Shown: one piece after another, positions 45,216 through 56,479 of the stretch | How the letters are laid out: every line of letters starts with the position of its first letter | Numbering within the stretch: position 1 is the first letter of the stretch | Assembly (NCBI GenBank): GCA_029204225.1 | Contig: CM055109.1 | Span: 45,295,592 to 45,359,591 of the forward strand | Source of the DNA: Diphasiastrum complanatum | Lineage: Eukaryota > Streptophyta > Lycopodiopsida > Lycopodiales > Lycopodiaceae | DNA: 64,000 nucleotides | Reading direction: 5' to 3' | Notes under the pieces: generated by a model | The model's database searches: none | Told to the model about the DNA's origin: nothing | Seen by the model: the letters and a program-made list of their open reading frames with translations, nothing else | Made by a program: the position numbers and the translations under genes

Positions 45216-46746
45216 TCTAGAAGGATCTACAAAAGGTCTAGCTCACAAACCTAAGAATCAATCTTCACAGTAATGACTAGTCACTTGGAAACTTTGCTTT
45301 GATCACTAAGACAAAAGCACACAATCTTTGAATCAAATCACTAAAGAAATCAGATCCAATCTCCTATTGGACTCATCAAATACCAATGACTTTTTCTTTT
45401 GAAAGTTGAAATGGATATGAAAAAGATTTGACACCTAGATTTTCCTTTTCACTTGACTAGTTTTCTCAACACTTGAGATTCTTGAACAAAAGATGGACTC
45501 ACTCTTGACCCAAATAATCTCACACTTGAGATTTAGAATGAATTTGATTTGATTTGACAACAAACTATACCACCAATTTTTCACAAAGCTTAAAAATTAG
45601 ACAACTAGAGATTCACAAAGATCTCAACCATGCATGAATACTCAAATATGGACTCGTCCTCATTCTAGACATCCAATGGGATAAAAAAATGACCCTCACA
45701 CTCTCACAAAGAAAGTTGAATAGAACTAATTTGAGTTTCATACATTCTATGTCAATTTTTGCTCAACAAATTGAATTCAATTACTCCTATTGGATTCCAC
45801 CAATTACTCTACTTTTTAAGACTTGGAATGAAATTCAAAATCAAAAGTTGTGATTTTTCTCACTAAGATATTGTGCTTCAAAGAGCTAATGCCACTTAGA
45901 AAGATTTGATCACTTAGGAAGAGACAAACTCTCCACCAATAACAACACAAAATGAGCTTCTAGATCTTGCCCTCTACAAAGGAAAGAACTCTTAGAAAAT
46001 TGGATCTCTCTACACATTTGCCATAGACAACTTAATGACTCTTTTCAAACCTTACAATCACTCAAACAAACCGAGTAGGGTTGAAGAATGTGACTTGGAT
46101 CTCAATCTCTTTTCTAGAACTCTCAATTTAAGCCAATCTATGTCAAATTCTACAAAAGATTTGCATAGATGCTCTATATGCACTAGAAACACTCAAAGGT
46201 TTCACTTGGAGGACAGATCCAAGGATGTTTTCTAGCAAATTGATGCTTCTAAAATTGACCCTATCACTCTTGAACAAATCTAGAGTGATGGTACAATGGA
46301 TTTCAACCTCTCACCTTGCATATCACTCCTTAATCTATGTTTTTTAGCAAAATCTCTCTCAACCTCAACACACACTCAAAAAATCTGAGAATATCAATTA
46401 ATGCACCTATTTCAAACTTCAATTTCAATTTTTCGGCTGATCTAATCCAAGAACTAATCAAAGGATTAGATTTACTATAGAAAATGCTTGATTTTGCTTC
46501 AAAAATCACTCAAATTGGGTATGTGAGTCAAATTTTACTGAAATTTGTCAGCCAAAACCGGAGTTGTACGGCCTCACACATGTGAAAAGGGTTCCTACAG
46601 CCCACAACAAGATCTGGACCAAAAATTTTAAGGATAGCTATCAAATCCAACTCGCTACACAAAATTTGACTAGTTTCCAAAAAAACTGCTAATTTTGGCT
46701 TTGATTTGGATTAACCCTATCAATTTCAACAAAAAATCTTGTACTT
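45216..46746 (-). other. Copia M leader, no recognised coding
   Basis: AT-rich sequence between the PBS and the gag fragment, with stops in all frames. Another CACATGTG palindrome lies near 46577. Confidence 0.5.
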
Positions 46747-46759
46747 GGCTCTGATATCA
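46747..46759 (-). other. Primer binding site of copia M
   Basis: The minus strand reads TGATATCAGAGCC directly after the LTR end. It is the initiator-Met box with one change (TGG to TGA). Confidence 0.8.
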
Positions 46760-47590
46760 TGTGGAAAAAAGTACAAAAAGGACCAAGAGTGGATCCTAAT
46801 CTGATCCTCAAGAGGAATTGGTTGTCAAATCACTTGATCTATCAATCAACTTCAAATTAAGATCAATCTAGATCAATTCTAGACACAAAATCCTAACAAG
46901 AACAATCATTAATTGAAGGTAAGTGTACTTTATGGTTTCACACATGTGAAACACTGTCTGAGTACGGACTCCAACCTGAAAATCAAGTACACATTGATAG
47001 AACCTCAAAACAATCAAAACAAATGTAGACAAATGGAGAGAATCACTCAAAATTGCTTCCAAAACCAAGATTGGTGTCTCACATTGATTATGGCCAAATG
47101 TGGCTCTATATATACAATAAGTGGGAGCTCATGGTACTGATCATCCCTATGATCCCACATGTGTGAAGGTTCTTTATCATATGATGATTCATCATGCAAA
47201 ACTGACACTTGGACAAAACCTTCTATTTTGAGCACTTTTGGTCCATTTTCCTTCTATATGGAGATCTACTTGGAAATCTTCTAGAAGTCCAAATTCGCCT
47301 ACTTCAGCTTATTCCACACATGTGATCTGTCCTCTATACATGGGATATGACACCTAACCAAAGGATGTGGCTCATGCAATCAATAGATTAATGCCATGTG
47401 TCATATGTCTAGAAAACTAGTTTTTGGCCTTTTTAGCCACTAGAACTTGAATTAAACATATGTACAACCTATATGATTATGGTACATGACAAGTACACTA
47501 TTTTCACACGTGGGAACAGGCTCCACACATGTGCGTTTATCTATATACAAGATTTTTGGCCTCTACCAAGCTTATTTTTCATTTTTCACA
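46760..47590 (-). repeat. 5' LTR of copia M
   Basis: 831 bp from TGTGAAAAATG (47590) to TTCCACA (46760, minus). It is nearly identical to the truncated 3' LTR over 46910-47590 (a few substitutions, for example CACGTG to CACATG at 46939-46946). The base pairs gattg at 47591-47595 would be the target duplication, but the other side is lost. Confidence 0.88.
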
Positions 47591-48410
47591 GATTGCACCC
47601 TCACCATATAGACAGCTAGAAGACAATGACAAGTCAATGATGTTGGAACCACAATTGTCTCCTTGGTGAATGACTAATTTCTATTTCATGATTCTTCCTG
47701 CATGGTTATTGATCATTGATCTAGGGTCAGGTGAAACCAACTTTGGTTCTATGTCTGCTCATCTGATACCTGCAAGAATCACAAACTTAGACAGCCAATT
47801 ATTTGAAGAACGTCTACAATGGGCTTCCGGTTGATCTCCAGCAAAGGTAACCAATCCTATCATAATTTCAAGTTCAGGTGTTAAGTTTAATTACTTGAAG
47901 TCATTGAAGACTTGGCCATCTTCAAGGACTTCCAAGAACAAGCATTTAGAACAAGTCTGCAGAAATACATTACTTTTTTGACAGTCTACAGAAATACAGT
48001 AAGTGTCGCAACAGTCTACAGAAATATACTAAGTGTCGGAACAGTCTGCAGAAATGAACTATGTTTTCAACAGTTCTGGCTTTTTCGTATTTTCCCAAAA
48101 AATACGAAGATAGAGAAAATTCTCGAAGGTCATCTATTTTCATAAGTTAAACTGTTTTAAGGGCACCTTTGGCTTTTTCACAAAATCTCGAAGAGAGAGA
48201 AAAATGTCGAAGGTCGTCTACTTTGAACGAGGGACGTTCCTAGCCACTTTCGAAAATTTGCGAAGTGAGAGAAAACCACTTCCCCTAAAATGCGAAGTGC
48301 TGGGTAAGTCAAGTCAATTTGCCATATCAGGATTGCATCAGGGATGCAGATTCTAGTGATGACAGGGTGCAGATCATTTGGTTTGGGCCATGGAAGGTCT
48401 CACAGATTCA
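47591..48410. other. No recognised gene; holds a 30-bp tandem repeat
   Basis: No domain seen. Besides the tandem repeat at 47952-48071, a phrase tcgaaggtc recurs near 48125 and 48210, each followed by a tctac or tctat phrase. Confidence 0.35.
47952..48071 (+). repeat. 30-bp tandem repeat, four copies
   Basis: Units begin cagtctacagaaata or close variants at 47952, 47982, 48012 and 48042. The period is ten codons, and an open frame at 47912-48145 reads it as a TVYRN...SV decapeptide repeat. There is no evidence that it is translated. Confidence 0.85.
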
Positions 48411-49110
48411 GTTGGAGGGATATTGGCATGCACAATCATGTGAGGGACTTGATGGTGGCTGTGGAGTTCACATCTCAGTGTATTCTCAGGGAGTCGTTTG
48501 GAACCATTCATCAGGAGCAGCTTGGAGCTAGCTTGGGAGAATACAGGTGGGCACTATAGGGTAGATGCTCAGATCTTTGTGATCATGGATGTCATTGGGA
48601 TACCTGGTAGAGATAGCACTATAAGATGACAAGGGATGGTCATCAGGGGACAACTATTTCATATTGGACTTGAGTCTTTGAATTGGACAGGACTTACAGG
48701 TTGCTATCATGATGGAATCAGGATGCTGCAGACGCAAATGGGCACAACATGAAGCTTTGAGATCCAGCTCTAGGTTGGAGAGCTGATGGAGATCGCACGA
48801 GGTGTGATCAGAGGGCAAACACTGTGGTGAGTGTTTTGCTAGTGATCTACTGCAGGGGACATTGATGGCAAGGACTTTATGGTGTGCTCATTTGGGAGTA
48901 TAGGTTGGCATCACAGCAAGGGGCTAGTCATTGGCATTGGCATCGATGGGGAGGCATATACCATCACGGACATGGATAAGCTATTTATAGCTCTCATGCA
49001 GTTGGCTGTGATGTGGATCCAGCATGCCCATGGTTGTGAGCTGACAGAGATGGAGGTGGTTGCTCAAGGAGTGACAACTGATACTTTTGGCAAGTGATCA
49101 GGTGAGCTGC
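48411..49110 (+). repeat. Unnamed dispersed repeat, copy B
   Basis: Colinear with 1538-2195 in the same orientation, diverged by many substitutions and an extra segment of about 45 bp near 48805. The best-conserved frame (48879-49097, GIGIDGEAYTITDMDKL) is shared with copy A. Confidence 0.6.
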
Positions 49111-50689
49111 ATGGTTATATGCACAGTTTTCTCCAGGTTGGCATCACATGTTGTTTCTATCCATCATTATTTGGTAAGCAGGATACAGTTTCTGGTTAGA
49201 TCCAGTTGGAGTCTAGTTGCACTACAGGTGGACATATTCTTGGAGAGCTATCAGCGGGTAATGGATACTTAGTGATCAGATGGTATAGGATATAGGGTTT
49301 TGGAGCTATCCTACCTGATATGCTATGGATCGTGGGTGAGTTGTTCATCATGATAGTGGATCTAGTTTGCATTTGCATTGGCTTCGATGCTATGATGGAT
49401 GCGTTGGTGAGATAGGCTCCTTGGTGAGAGGCCTATATACTGATCAAATCAGAGTTGGCAACGTCAAGCATGGAAAGTTGAGCCTACATAGGATGTAGGA
49501 GAGACAAATCATCATCAATATCTCTGGGAGATGGGCGAGCTACTCAGGTATAGCCTATGGTGAGATTTGTGCACATTCGTTCATTGAGCCCTTGGTAGAC
49601 TCTTGTTCTTGGAGCATGGGGAATGGATGGGGATCAGTTGTCAAGGCTTATTGGACAGGATGTCAGGGCAAAGCAGCTTGGAGCATAGCTTTGTTTGGGA
49701 GATATATCAGGGATGAGGCTTGGAGTGCTCATTGGTTTGAGATGGTTGATCTTGGATGATGTATGAGGACATCTATGTAATAATCTGCTTGGACGTGAGG
49801 GCATCTTGGTTACAGGTGTAGGCCATGGTCGGGGACCTGATCTAGTGACCAGTGGTGTAGCAGTGGATCTATAGGTGATAGGTGCTGGTACGACATAATA
49901 CCACAGTTTGCGTAGGCCTTGGTCATGTATTTGACGCTTTATCATTCATGTTGGTTTGCATGAATGTGTGCTTGCATGTTACCTTGTCACGGGAGTCTAG
50001 ATCTGAGTCGGAGTTTTATGTGATTGTGCATTTGTTACGTTTGAAACAAAGTAGTCATTTTATGCTCATTTGATGGGGCAAGGGAGATAGAAGAATGCAA
50101 ATGGAGAAGAGAACAAGAATATTGCGGAACAACTCTCCCGTTACAATCAGCTGCTAGATGCAAAAAGAATCTAATAGAAAGCTTATGCTAAATATAATCA
50201 CAACTTTAAGTGTTCTAACTGCCCAACATGATCTTAAGAACTCATTCATACTAAAAAATGAGAGTACAGTCCACCGAAAAGATTAGAAATGGTTTGTGTG
50301 GTATTACTGAAAATGGATTCAATTTGAAGTTTGGTTCTGAAATAGATGGAAAGAGCAGTATGATATCGCGAGTTCTTCAGACATCAAAGGCAACCATCGT
50401 CTGATCAGAAATTGAGGAGTCGTAGACGTCCGTGTTTTGATCAGAGTGAGTAAACAAGCGCGATCAGACATCGATAAAGTGCATTCAATCACAACAAGCA
50501 TTCATCTGCATTATACACAAATAGAAAAGCATGCTGCTGCTATATTACACTGAAGCACAATAAAATAACAATTACAACCAAAATCACTGCTTAACTGGGA
50601 GGCTCAAATAATACGTCTCATGGATAGAGCGTCTCAAGTAATATGTGCTGGGATGATCTATTTATAGATTGACTACATTAAATGTTTGT
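49111..50689. other. No recognised gene
   Basis: 49111-49950 continues with the same G-rich, repeat-like texture as the dispersed repeat and may be more of it, without a second copy here to confirm. 50060-50689 is AT-rich with no family signature. Confidence 0.3.
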
Positions 50690-50849
50690 CACCTAATCTT
50701 GCTTATACAGTAGGATGCAATCTGGATCTCAAGGATATGATCGATCTGATCGGTCGGAAGTGACCTTGATAACTTTTTACTCCTTGCATTGATTGACCTG
50801 AGATTTTGACAGTAGTTGGATCTGATGCAGATCTTTCCACTGATCTAGT

Positions 50850-51600
50850 CTGCAAGGGTTCTCTTGTGCAAGAGTTGGCTGTGCAAGGTTTCTTTAGCTA
50901 TTTTTGCAGATAAAAAACTTGACATCTCTTTGATCTTTGGAAAGTAACTCTCACAAGGCTCACAGTAGTTGGATCTGGGTCAGATATTACTATAGAATTC
51001 TCTACGAGAGTTAACTCTTGCAAGAAGTAAAAATTTCACTGTCTGCGAGGGTCCAAAATCACTTTTTTGGCTTGATCTTCACCAAATCTCAAAACTAACT
51101 CTCGCAGGCTTCATCACTGATGAAATGAATATTTTGAATCGATTGAGAGGGTCTGCGAGAGTTTTTACTAGAAGGATTTGCTGGTTCTTCACCTTTTTAT
51201 AATTTTTTTAGCACTTAAACCCAATTTTTTGATCACTGGAATCAAAATAACTCTCGCAAGTTCTTCTGTGTCCTGGTCTCACTGAGATGGAACTTCAAAA
51301 TCTTCTGCGAGAGTTCTTGCCCACTGAAACTAAAAATTTTGGTGTCTGCGAGGGTTCATTAGTACTTTCTCATCTTTTTTCACTGGGAACTCTTACACAA
51401 GCACTTAGACATCAAACTAACTCTCGCAAGGTTCTCTGTGTTCTGGTCTCACTGAGATGGAACTTAAGAGGGCTCTACGAGAGTTCTTATGAAGATTTGA
51501 ATTTTTTTGGATTTTTTCAAGGGTTTTTTGAATTTTTATGATTTTTCTTTGATTTTTACAATCTGCTTGGAACTAACTCTCGCAGGCTTCTATGCAGGTT
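50850..51600. repeat. Leader-like array of CTCTCGCAG/CTGCGAGAG motif
   Basis: At least ten copies occur in both orientations, for example ctacgagagtt near 51001, ctgcgaggg near 51040, actctcgcagg near 51100, ctgcgagagtt near 51154, actctcgcaag near 51250, ctgcgagagtt near 51305, ctgcgaggg near 51345, actctcgcaagg near 51420, ctacgagagtt near 51475 and actctcgcagg near 51576. A part of about 170 bp is duplicated (51265 and 51435 boxes). The same motif fills the leader of element D (58880-59130) and a related box occurs in gypsy I, so this is probably a leader detached from its element. Confidence 0.65.
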
Positions 51601-51794
51601 TGGAACAATACCCTGGAGCTGCTGCCAGTCATGCAAGGATTAATTCCCATTGGTTCTGGAGATATAAAAATCTGATGAGATTTTAGACTCTTTTCCCCTC
51701 CAAAATGCAGATTGGTGTGTTTTATTTTGGGTATTAGAGAGATCGAGAATATTATTGATAGGATAAATCACATGAATATTGTGATTGGCATGCT

Positions 51795-52100
51795 TTGTGT
51801 CGTCACCAATGGAGGATGCAAGTATATGGCTTGAATTCAAATGCTTGTTCTTTAGAGGAGCAATGCATGCAAGGAGGCAACATCTCAAGGGCAAATCGTA
51901 CATACATTGATGGACGTCTAGATGTGCAAGAAAATATTGCTGCATATATAAATAGTTCCATTGGCCACCCTCTATTGACGAATTGTGATTTTGAAGAACG
52001 CACCAATGGAAAAGAAGAATATTTTACTAGGAATGTAAAGGGCACTTATGTAATGGTCTGTGCCTATCAGGTTTGGGGAGGAATTGTTCATCAAGTATAG
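51795..52100 (+). pseudogene. SET-domain-like C-terminal fragment
   Basis: The frame ends at a TAG at 52098. After a Cys-containing stretch it reads YIDGRLDVQ, IAAYINSSIGHP, TNCDFEER and GTYVMVCAY. This resembles the end of SET methyltransferase domains, where an INxS/NHS block is followed by NCxF and a strand of V/M residues (family knowledge). The preceding SET-N part and the final GEEL-type motif are not visible; the frame finishes in WGGIVHQV. It may be a captured host gene piece or a decayed gene. Without a database search this is tentative. Confidence 0.4.
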
Positions 52101-52839
52101 TTTCAACCGTCCTCTACCCAAATGTTTGCAAAAGACAATAAGTCAAATGTGAAGATTTAAATTTTGTTGATATGTAGAGATGTATAATCCTTGCATCTTG
52201 ATTTTATTTGGTTTGCATCATTAAATATGTCAAATGTTAGGAGCATTATTCATCATTTGCCTAGATGTTTACATAAGATAATAAGTGAAAGCTAATGAAT
52301 GTAAAATTCATAAATATGTAAATATGTATAAGCATGCAATTCTTTGAGTTCATTGAATGTTAACAAGTCGAAAAGAAAAATGGTCTAATAGATACATTGG
52401 TATGTTCATACTTTTTAAACAAAGAGGTAATTTATATTCGTATGCAACATTTAGATCTATCAAGTATTGGGAGGATATGTTTATCAAGCATTGTTTATTG
52501 GGAGGATATGTTTATCAGGCATTGTTTCAACCTACTTCTTGTTAGTTTGGTATATAGGATTCTTTATCCTCATTTAGCGTTGGAGACAATGTAATGGTTG
52601 ACGTAGACGACGAATGCAATACAACGGTCCTCATATAAAGCAATTACCTCATCGTTGTCAGAGATGGTGAACTCCTGCAACTTTGTCGCAGCACGAACAA
52701 GACACAAAGGTCAAATGAGAACAATTTGCGACAGTCAACGTGCCTTTGACTCGAAGCACGAATGATTTGCGAATCAATCGTGAATCGCAAACACAGCTCC
52801 AGGAACGCAAAACAAAAAAAATGAAACGAACGAAAAGAA
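52101..52839. other. No recognised gene
   Basis: AT-rich sequence with a short direct repeat, ttgggaggatatgttta (52466 and 52498). From about 52640 on it may already be the LTR start of copia O. Confidence 0.35.
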
Positions 52840-53416
52840 ATCCTTCGCGCTGCTAGCTGGCAGCTCAACGGACTTCATGCCCAGCTGAAACGAATAGCAA
52901 CGACGAAGACTAACTAACTAGTTGATTAGCGTTAACTAGTCTTGTGATTCTACGTTTAGCTATCTTGTAAACTCCACACAGTGGAGTTATAAACAATCCT
53001 CTCGGGATCATGACCATAAACAGAAGAAAAAAAGAAGAGAGATAGTTAATACAGAGATTTGTAAGAAACAGAGAGAGATGTAGCAAATAGAGTAAGAAAG
53101 CAAAAATACCATAGTTGTGCATGAAAGTCTGCCAACGAGCAGAACACAGCGAAAGAGCAGAGAGTCATTCCACCAACGAGCGAGACATTGACGATCTCGT
53201 TTTAAAACCAAAATTGACAATATAATCACTCTATTTCTTGTATCTCTTGGTCTTGTGCTGTGTCTCTTGATTGCTAGAATAAAATATGTTCTGTGATACA
53301 TAGTCGAGTGTCTGGGATCCCGTAAGAGCTTCCGCACGAAAAGAAAAATCGAAGACGAAAAATTGTTCACGAATCAGAGGACGAACATGAAACACAAAGA
53401 AAAAGCTTTTGCAACA
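52840..53416 (+). repeat. 5' LTR of copia O
   Basis: Aligns with the LTR of copia G (21134-21675, opposite strand). It ends TTTTGCAACA directly before the primer site. The upstream boundary is uncertain and may be as far out as 52640. Confidence 0.7.
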
Positions 53417-53427
53417 TGGTATCAGAG
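53417..53427 (+). other. Primer binding site of copia O
   Basis: TGGTATCAGAG, the initiator-Met box, directly after the LTR. Confidence 0.85.
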
Positions 53428-53481
53428 AGGACATGTTATCACTATTGATATCCAAGCAGTGATTCTTCCAGACAACACAAT

Positions 53482-54640
53482 ATGGCTACGACAATCCAGA
53501 CTAGAGTAGCAATCAGTCTTGATGGTGCAAATTACAAAATCTGAAAATTCAAAATCAAAACACTGTTGAAGCGCGAAGGCATCTGGTCGGTGACCAAGCT
53601 CTCAGAGGTGCAGCCTCCAGAGGAGACCCGAGGAGAGCTAAATGGATCAGAAAGGATGAGCGCGCAATGGTGAATCGTTTTGTCCATAAATGAAGATCTA
53701 CTCATGCAGATTGAAGATTGCGAAAGCAGTCATGCAGCGTGGAAAAAATTAAAGCAGAAGTATGAAGTTAGGACGATAGCTTCAGTCATGCACCTTCATA
53801 ATCAGCTGCAATCAATACGGTGGGATGGCAACCATTTGGATTAGCACGTTGAGAAGATCAGAACAATCTTCGCTCAATTCGCTACATCAGGACAGAAGCT
53901 CCAGGTCCCAGCACCACAACAGCTGATGTACTTCATGAAATCTCTACCGACATCCTATCAGCCATTGAGAATGCTCATACTAAGTCTACCATATATGACA
54001 TTCAACAAAGCAGTCAGTCTTGTCACTGATGAGAGACAAAGGAGAGGGAAGCAATGATCAAGAGAAGGCTCTCTTCACGAAAGGAAGGAAGAAGAACAAA
54101 AACAAGCCAAGATTTGAGAAGACGAAGTCCTCGAATCAGCAATCTTCTTCTTGCGCTCACTACCACAAACCAGGCCATACGGCCAACAAATGCTGATTCA
54201 ATCAGGCAATACCTTGCATGCACTGCAAGAAGAAAGGGCATTTTGCATACGACTGCAGATTCACCCCAAAAAAAAAAAATAAAGCTGAAATTGCAAACGT
54301 TGCAGAGTCATCAAAGGATGCTGAAAGAGGTGATGAAGCTTTCACGATACTCGACAAAGTTTTGACAAGCTACTTTGAACACGACTACGATGTAGTCATC
54401 GATTCAGGAGCAACATCTCACATAACTTGCAACAAGAAGATCTTGGTCAACTTTTGTGAACTCGAAAACAACAGAGCAGTGATTCTAGGCGATGGAAGTA
54501 GACACGATGTCAAAGGCATTGGCTCTCTACAACTACAAACACTGTCAGGCCAAGCAGAGCTGCCAAGAGCACTCTATGTGCCCTCACTCGGAAAGGATCT
54601 GCTATCTGTATCCAAGATGGCAGATCTAGACATTTGAGTT
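53482..54640 (+). pseudogene. Copia O gag and protease, broken
   Basis: The ATG at 53482 opens MATTIQTRVAISLDGANY, the same Gag as copia G. A stop follows 18 codons in, and then several frameshifts. Recognisable blocks are HVEKIRTIFAQFATSG, LMYFMKSLPTSYQPLR, a decayed YHKPGHTANKC knuckle, the second knuckle MHCKKKGHFAYDC (54218) and the protease VIDSGATSHITCNK at about 54390 with intact DSG. The flap (NNRAVILGDGSRH) and LLSVSKMADLDI precede a stop at 54635. Integrase, RT and RNase H are missing; a different sequence starts by 54690. Confidence 0.88.
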
Positions 54641-54689
54641 TTGTTCGACGACAACAATATCATAAACTGGAGCCACAGTTTGGCTATAG

Positions 54690-55260
54690 TTGATTGTGTG
54701 ATGTTGATTATTGTGCTCAAAATCAGGCTAATTGTACCCCCTGGACAATAATGAACAACCTCCTGATCTAGACACACCTATCATTAATATCAATTTTATT
54801 GATATTCTTCCACACAATGATGAATTGTTGAACGTTGCATGGCTACCTACTGATGAGTCAAATGATTTGTTCGTAGATGACGAAAATGTATTGCGAATTC
54901 AGAATTGCTAAGAGACTTGGACATTTCTGACATTCAGATCCTCAACTACATGGAGGCACTTTCTCTTATAGCTTTTCCGCAACACTCATCCAAGGTGGAA
55001 CCAGTTGCCAAAGTTACGGTCAAAAAACCTGATACCCAACAATACCATGTCAAACGACCAAATTATTCATGAGACCTATGTGAGGAAGAAATCATTTTTC
55101 AAATCGACGATGAAATCCTCCATGATGTGCCATCAATTTCTTATCCGCACACCTCACGTCCTTCGAAGCCACAACCTCATGGCAATACCATAAAGGAGAA
55201 GATGAAGAAACTGCTTCTCATTCAACCGCCTGACAATCTTACCACTGTTTGAGAAGTTCC
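54690..55260 (+). pseudogene. Open remnant resembling a gypsy linker region
   Basis: Long open stretches in changing frames (TPIININFIDILPHNDEL, then SDIQILNYMEALSLIAF and VAKVTVKKPDTQQYHVK) have the acidic, Pro-rich texture of the protease-RT linker in gypsy B (32237-32809), without a motif that proves it. Uncertain. Confidence 0.25.
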
Positions 55261-55289
55261 TAAAATATCCTTAGCTCATACACCATCAA

Positions 55290-56479
55290 GATAAAAAAGG
55301 GTTCATTGTACTTTCTTAGCCTGCTTCCATTGACCACAATATCTAAGATATTGCCTTGTAGGGTTTGGAGTTGGACATATCCAGAGGCAAATATCTTTTG
55401 AATGACATAAGGTCCTTGGCCAAAAATTTTGGTTTGCCTTTAAATGTTTTGGCTTGGTATAAGAAGATCTTATCTCCCACCTGGTATAAGAGGACCATGC
55501 CTTTTGTCCACGTTTGTGGACTTGTTAGCATGGATGTTGATCTGTCGTATTTTGCACAATTGTTCTAGATGAAATAATCTATTAGCTAGAATATGTCGAT
55601 TATCTAGCTCTAGATTATATGCGACTCGTAGGGATGGAAAATGGAATTCCACATGCATGACGGCTTCTTGGCCATACACGAGATGGAAAGGGGTTATACA
55701 TTTGGCTCTTTTCGGTGTAGTGCAATAGGCCCATAGAGCAACATGAAGTTTTAGTTTCCAATCGGATCGGCTGGACTCGATGGTCTTGGTTAGAACACCA
55801 CATAAAATTTTGTTGGTGGATTTTGCCAAGCCATTGCATCGTGGATAAGACGGAGAAATTTTGCGATGTACCAGAAAGAGTTTTGAAAGTAGATATGCTA
55901 TGATATAGTTAAGAAAATGAGTGCCCCTATCACTTATAAGTTCAAGAGGACATCCGAAACGAACGATAACCTGTTCACAGTACTCAATCTAGATACATCA
56001 TAGTGGCTACGGACTACTGTACCAAATTGTTCATACAGTAGTCCGTAGCCACTATGATGTATCTAGATTGAGCGTTTCAAGCAGTGAGACTAATTGGTCC
56101 AACATAATCAATCTCCCATTTCTAGAAAGCTTGATCAGTCATGACAGGGTGTAAAAGCATAAAGTTGGTTTTTTTTCTAAAAAGTTTTGTCCGTTGACAG
56201 ACATCACAGGCCTTATGTAGTGTGGGTATCTTTGAAGAGAGTTGGCCACCAAAATTCTGCCAAGGGGCTTTTTTGGGCAGTCATTTTGGAAGATAAATGA
56301 CCAGCTCCAACACCTTCTTGGGTTAGGGATATAACTGAGGTTATTTCACCTTCAATAAAATAACATCGGATAAGTCCATCTAAAACTTGCTTATAAAGTT
56401 GGCCTGCAATTAACGTATAAGGCTTTGTTTTGAGGACCAATGCACGTTGTTCAGGTTTAGATAAGGAGGGATCCATCTG
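55290..56479 (-). pseudogene. Element D integrase (Ty3/gypsy), broken
   Basis: Minus strand from 56476: an H2C2-like finger region with its first His replaced (QEGVGAGH), then FWWPTLFKD. The core follows: YIIVATDYC near 56060 with its catalytic Asp, and FGCPLELISDRGTHFLN with the second Asp near 55930. The catalytic Glu position reads GLAKSTNK, so Glu is Lys. Next come LWAYCTTPKRA and PFHLVYGQEAVMHVEF, then the C-terminal segment with VNGSRLRKYNEPF (about 55320). A perfect 39-bp inverted repeat disrupts the core at 55983-56072. The integrase is fused directly to the end of ORF1 near 56480, so protease, RT and RNase H were deleted or never followed. Confidence 0.85.
55983..56072. repeat. Perfect 39-bp inverted repeat with 12-base loop
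   Basis: Arms 55983-56021 and 56034-56072 are exact reverse complements (outer ends ctcaatctagat / atctagattgag), separated by ccaaattgttca. Both arms encode, each on its own strand, the integrase YIIVATDYC block. It is therefore a local fold-back copy of coding sequence rather than an independent element. Confidence 0.97.

Noticed and set aside
55983-56072. Inverted repeat considered as a MITE or a rho-independent terminator
   Set aside because: There is no target duplication, both arms are integrase coding sequence, and no bacterial context exists.
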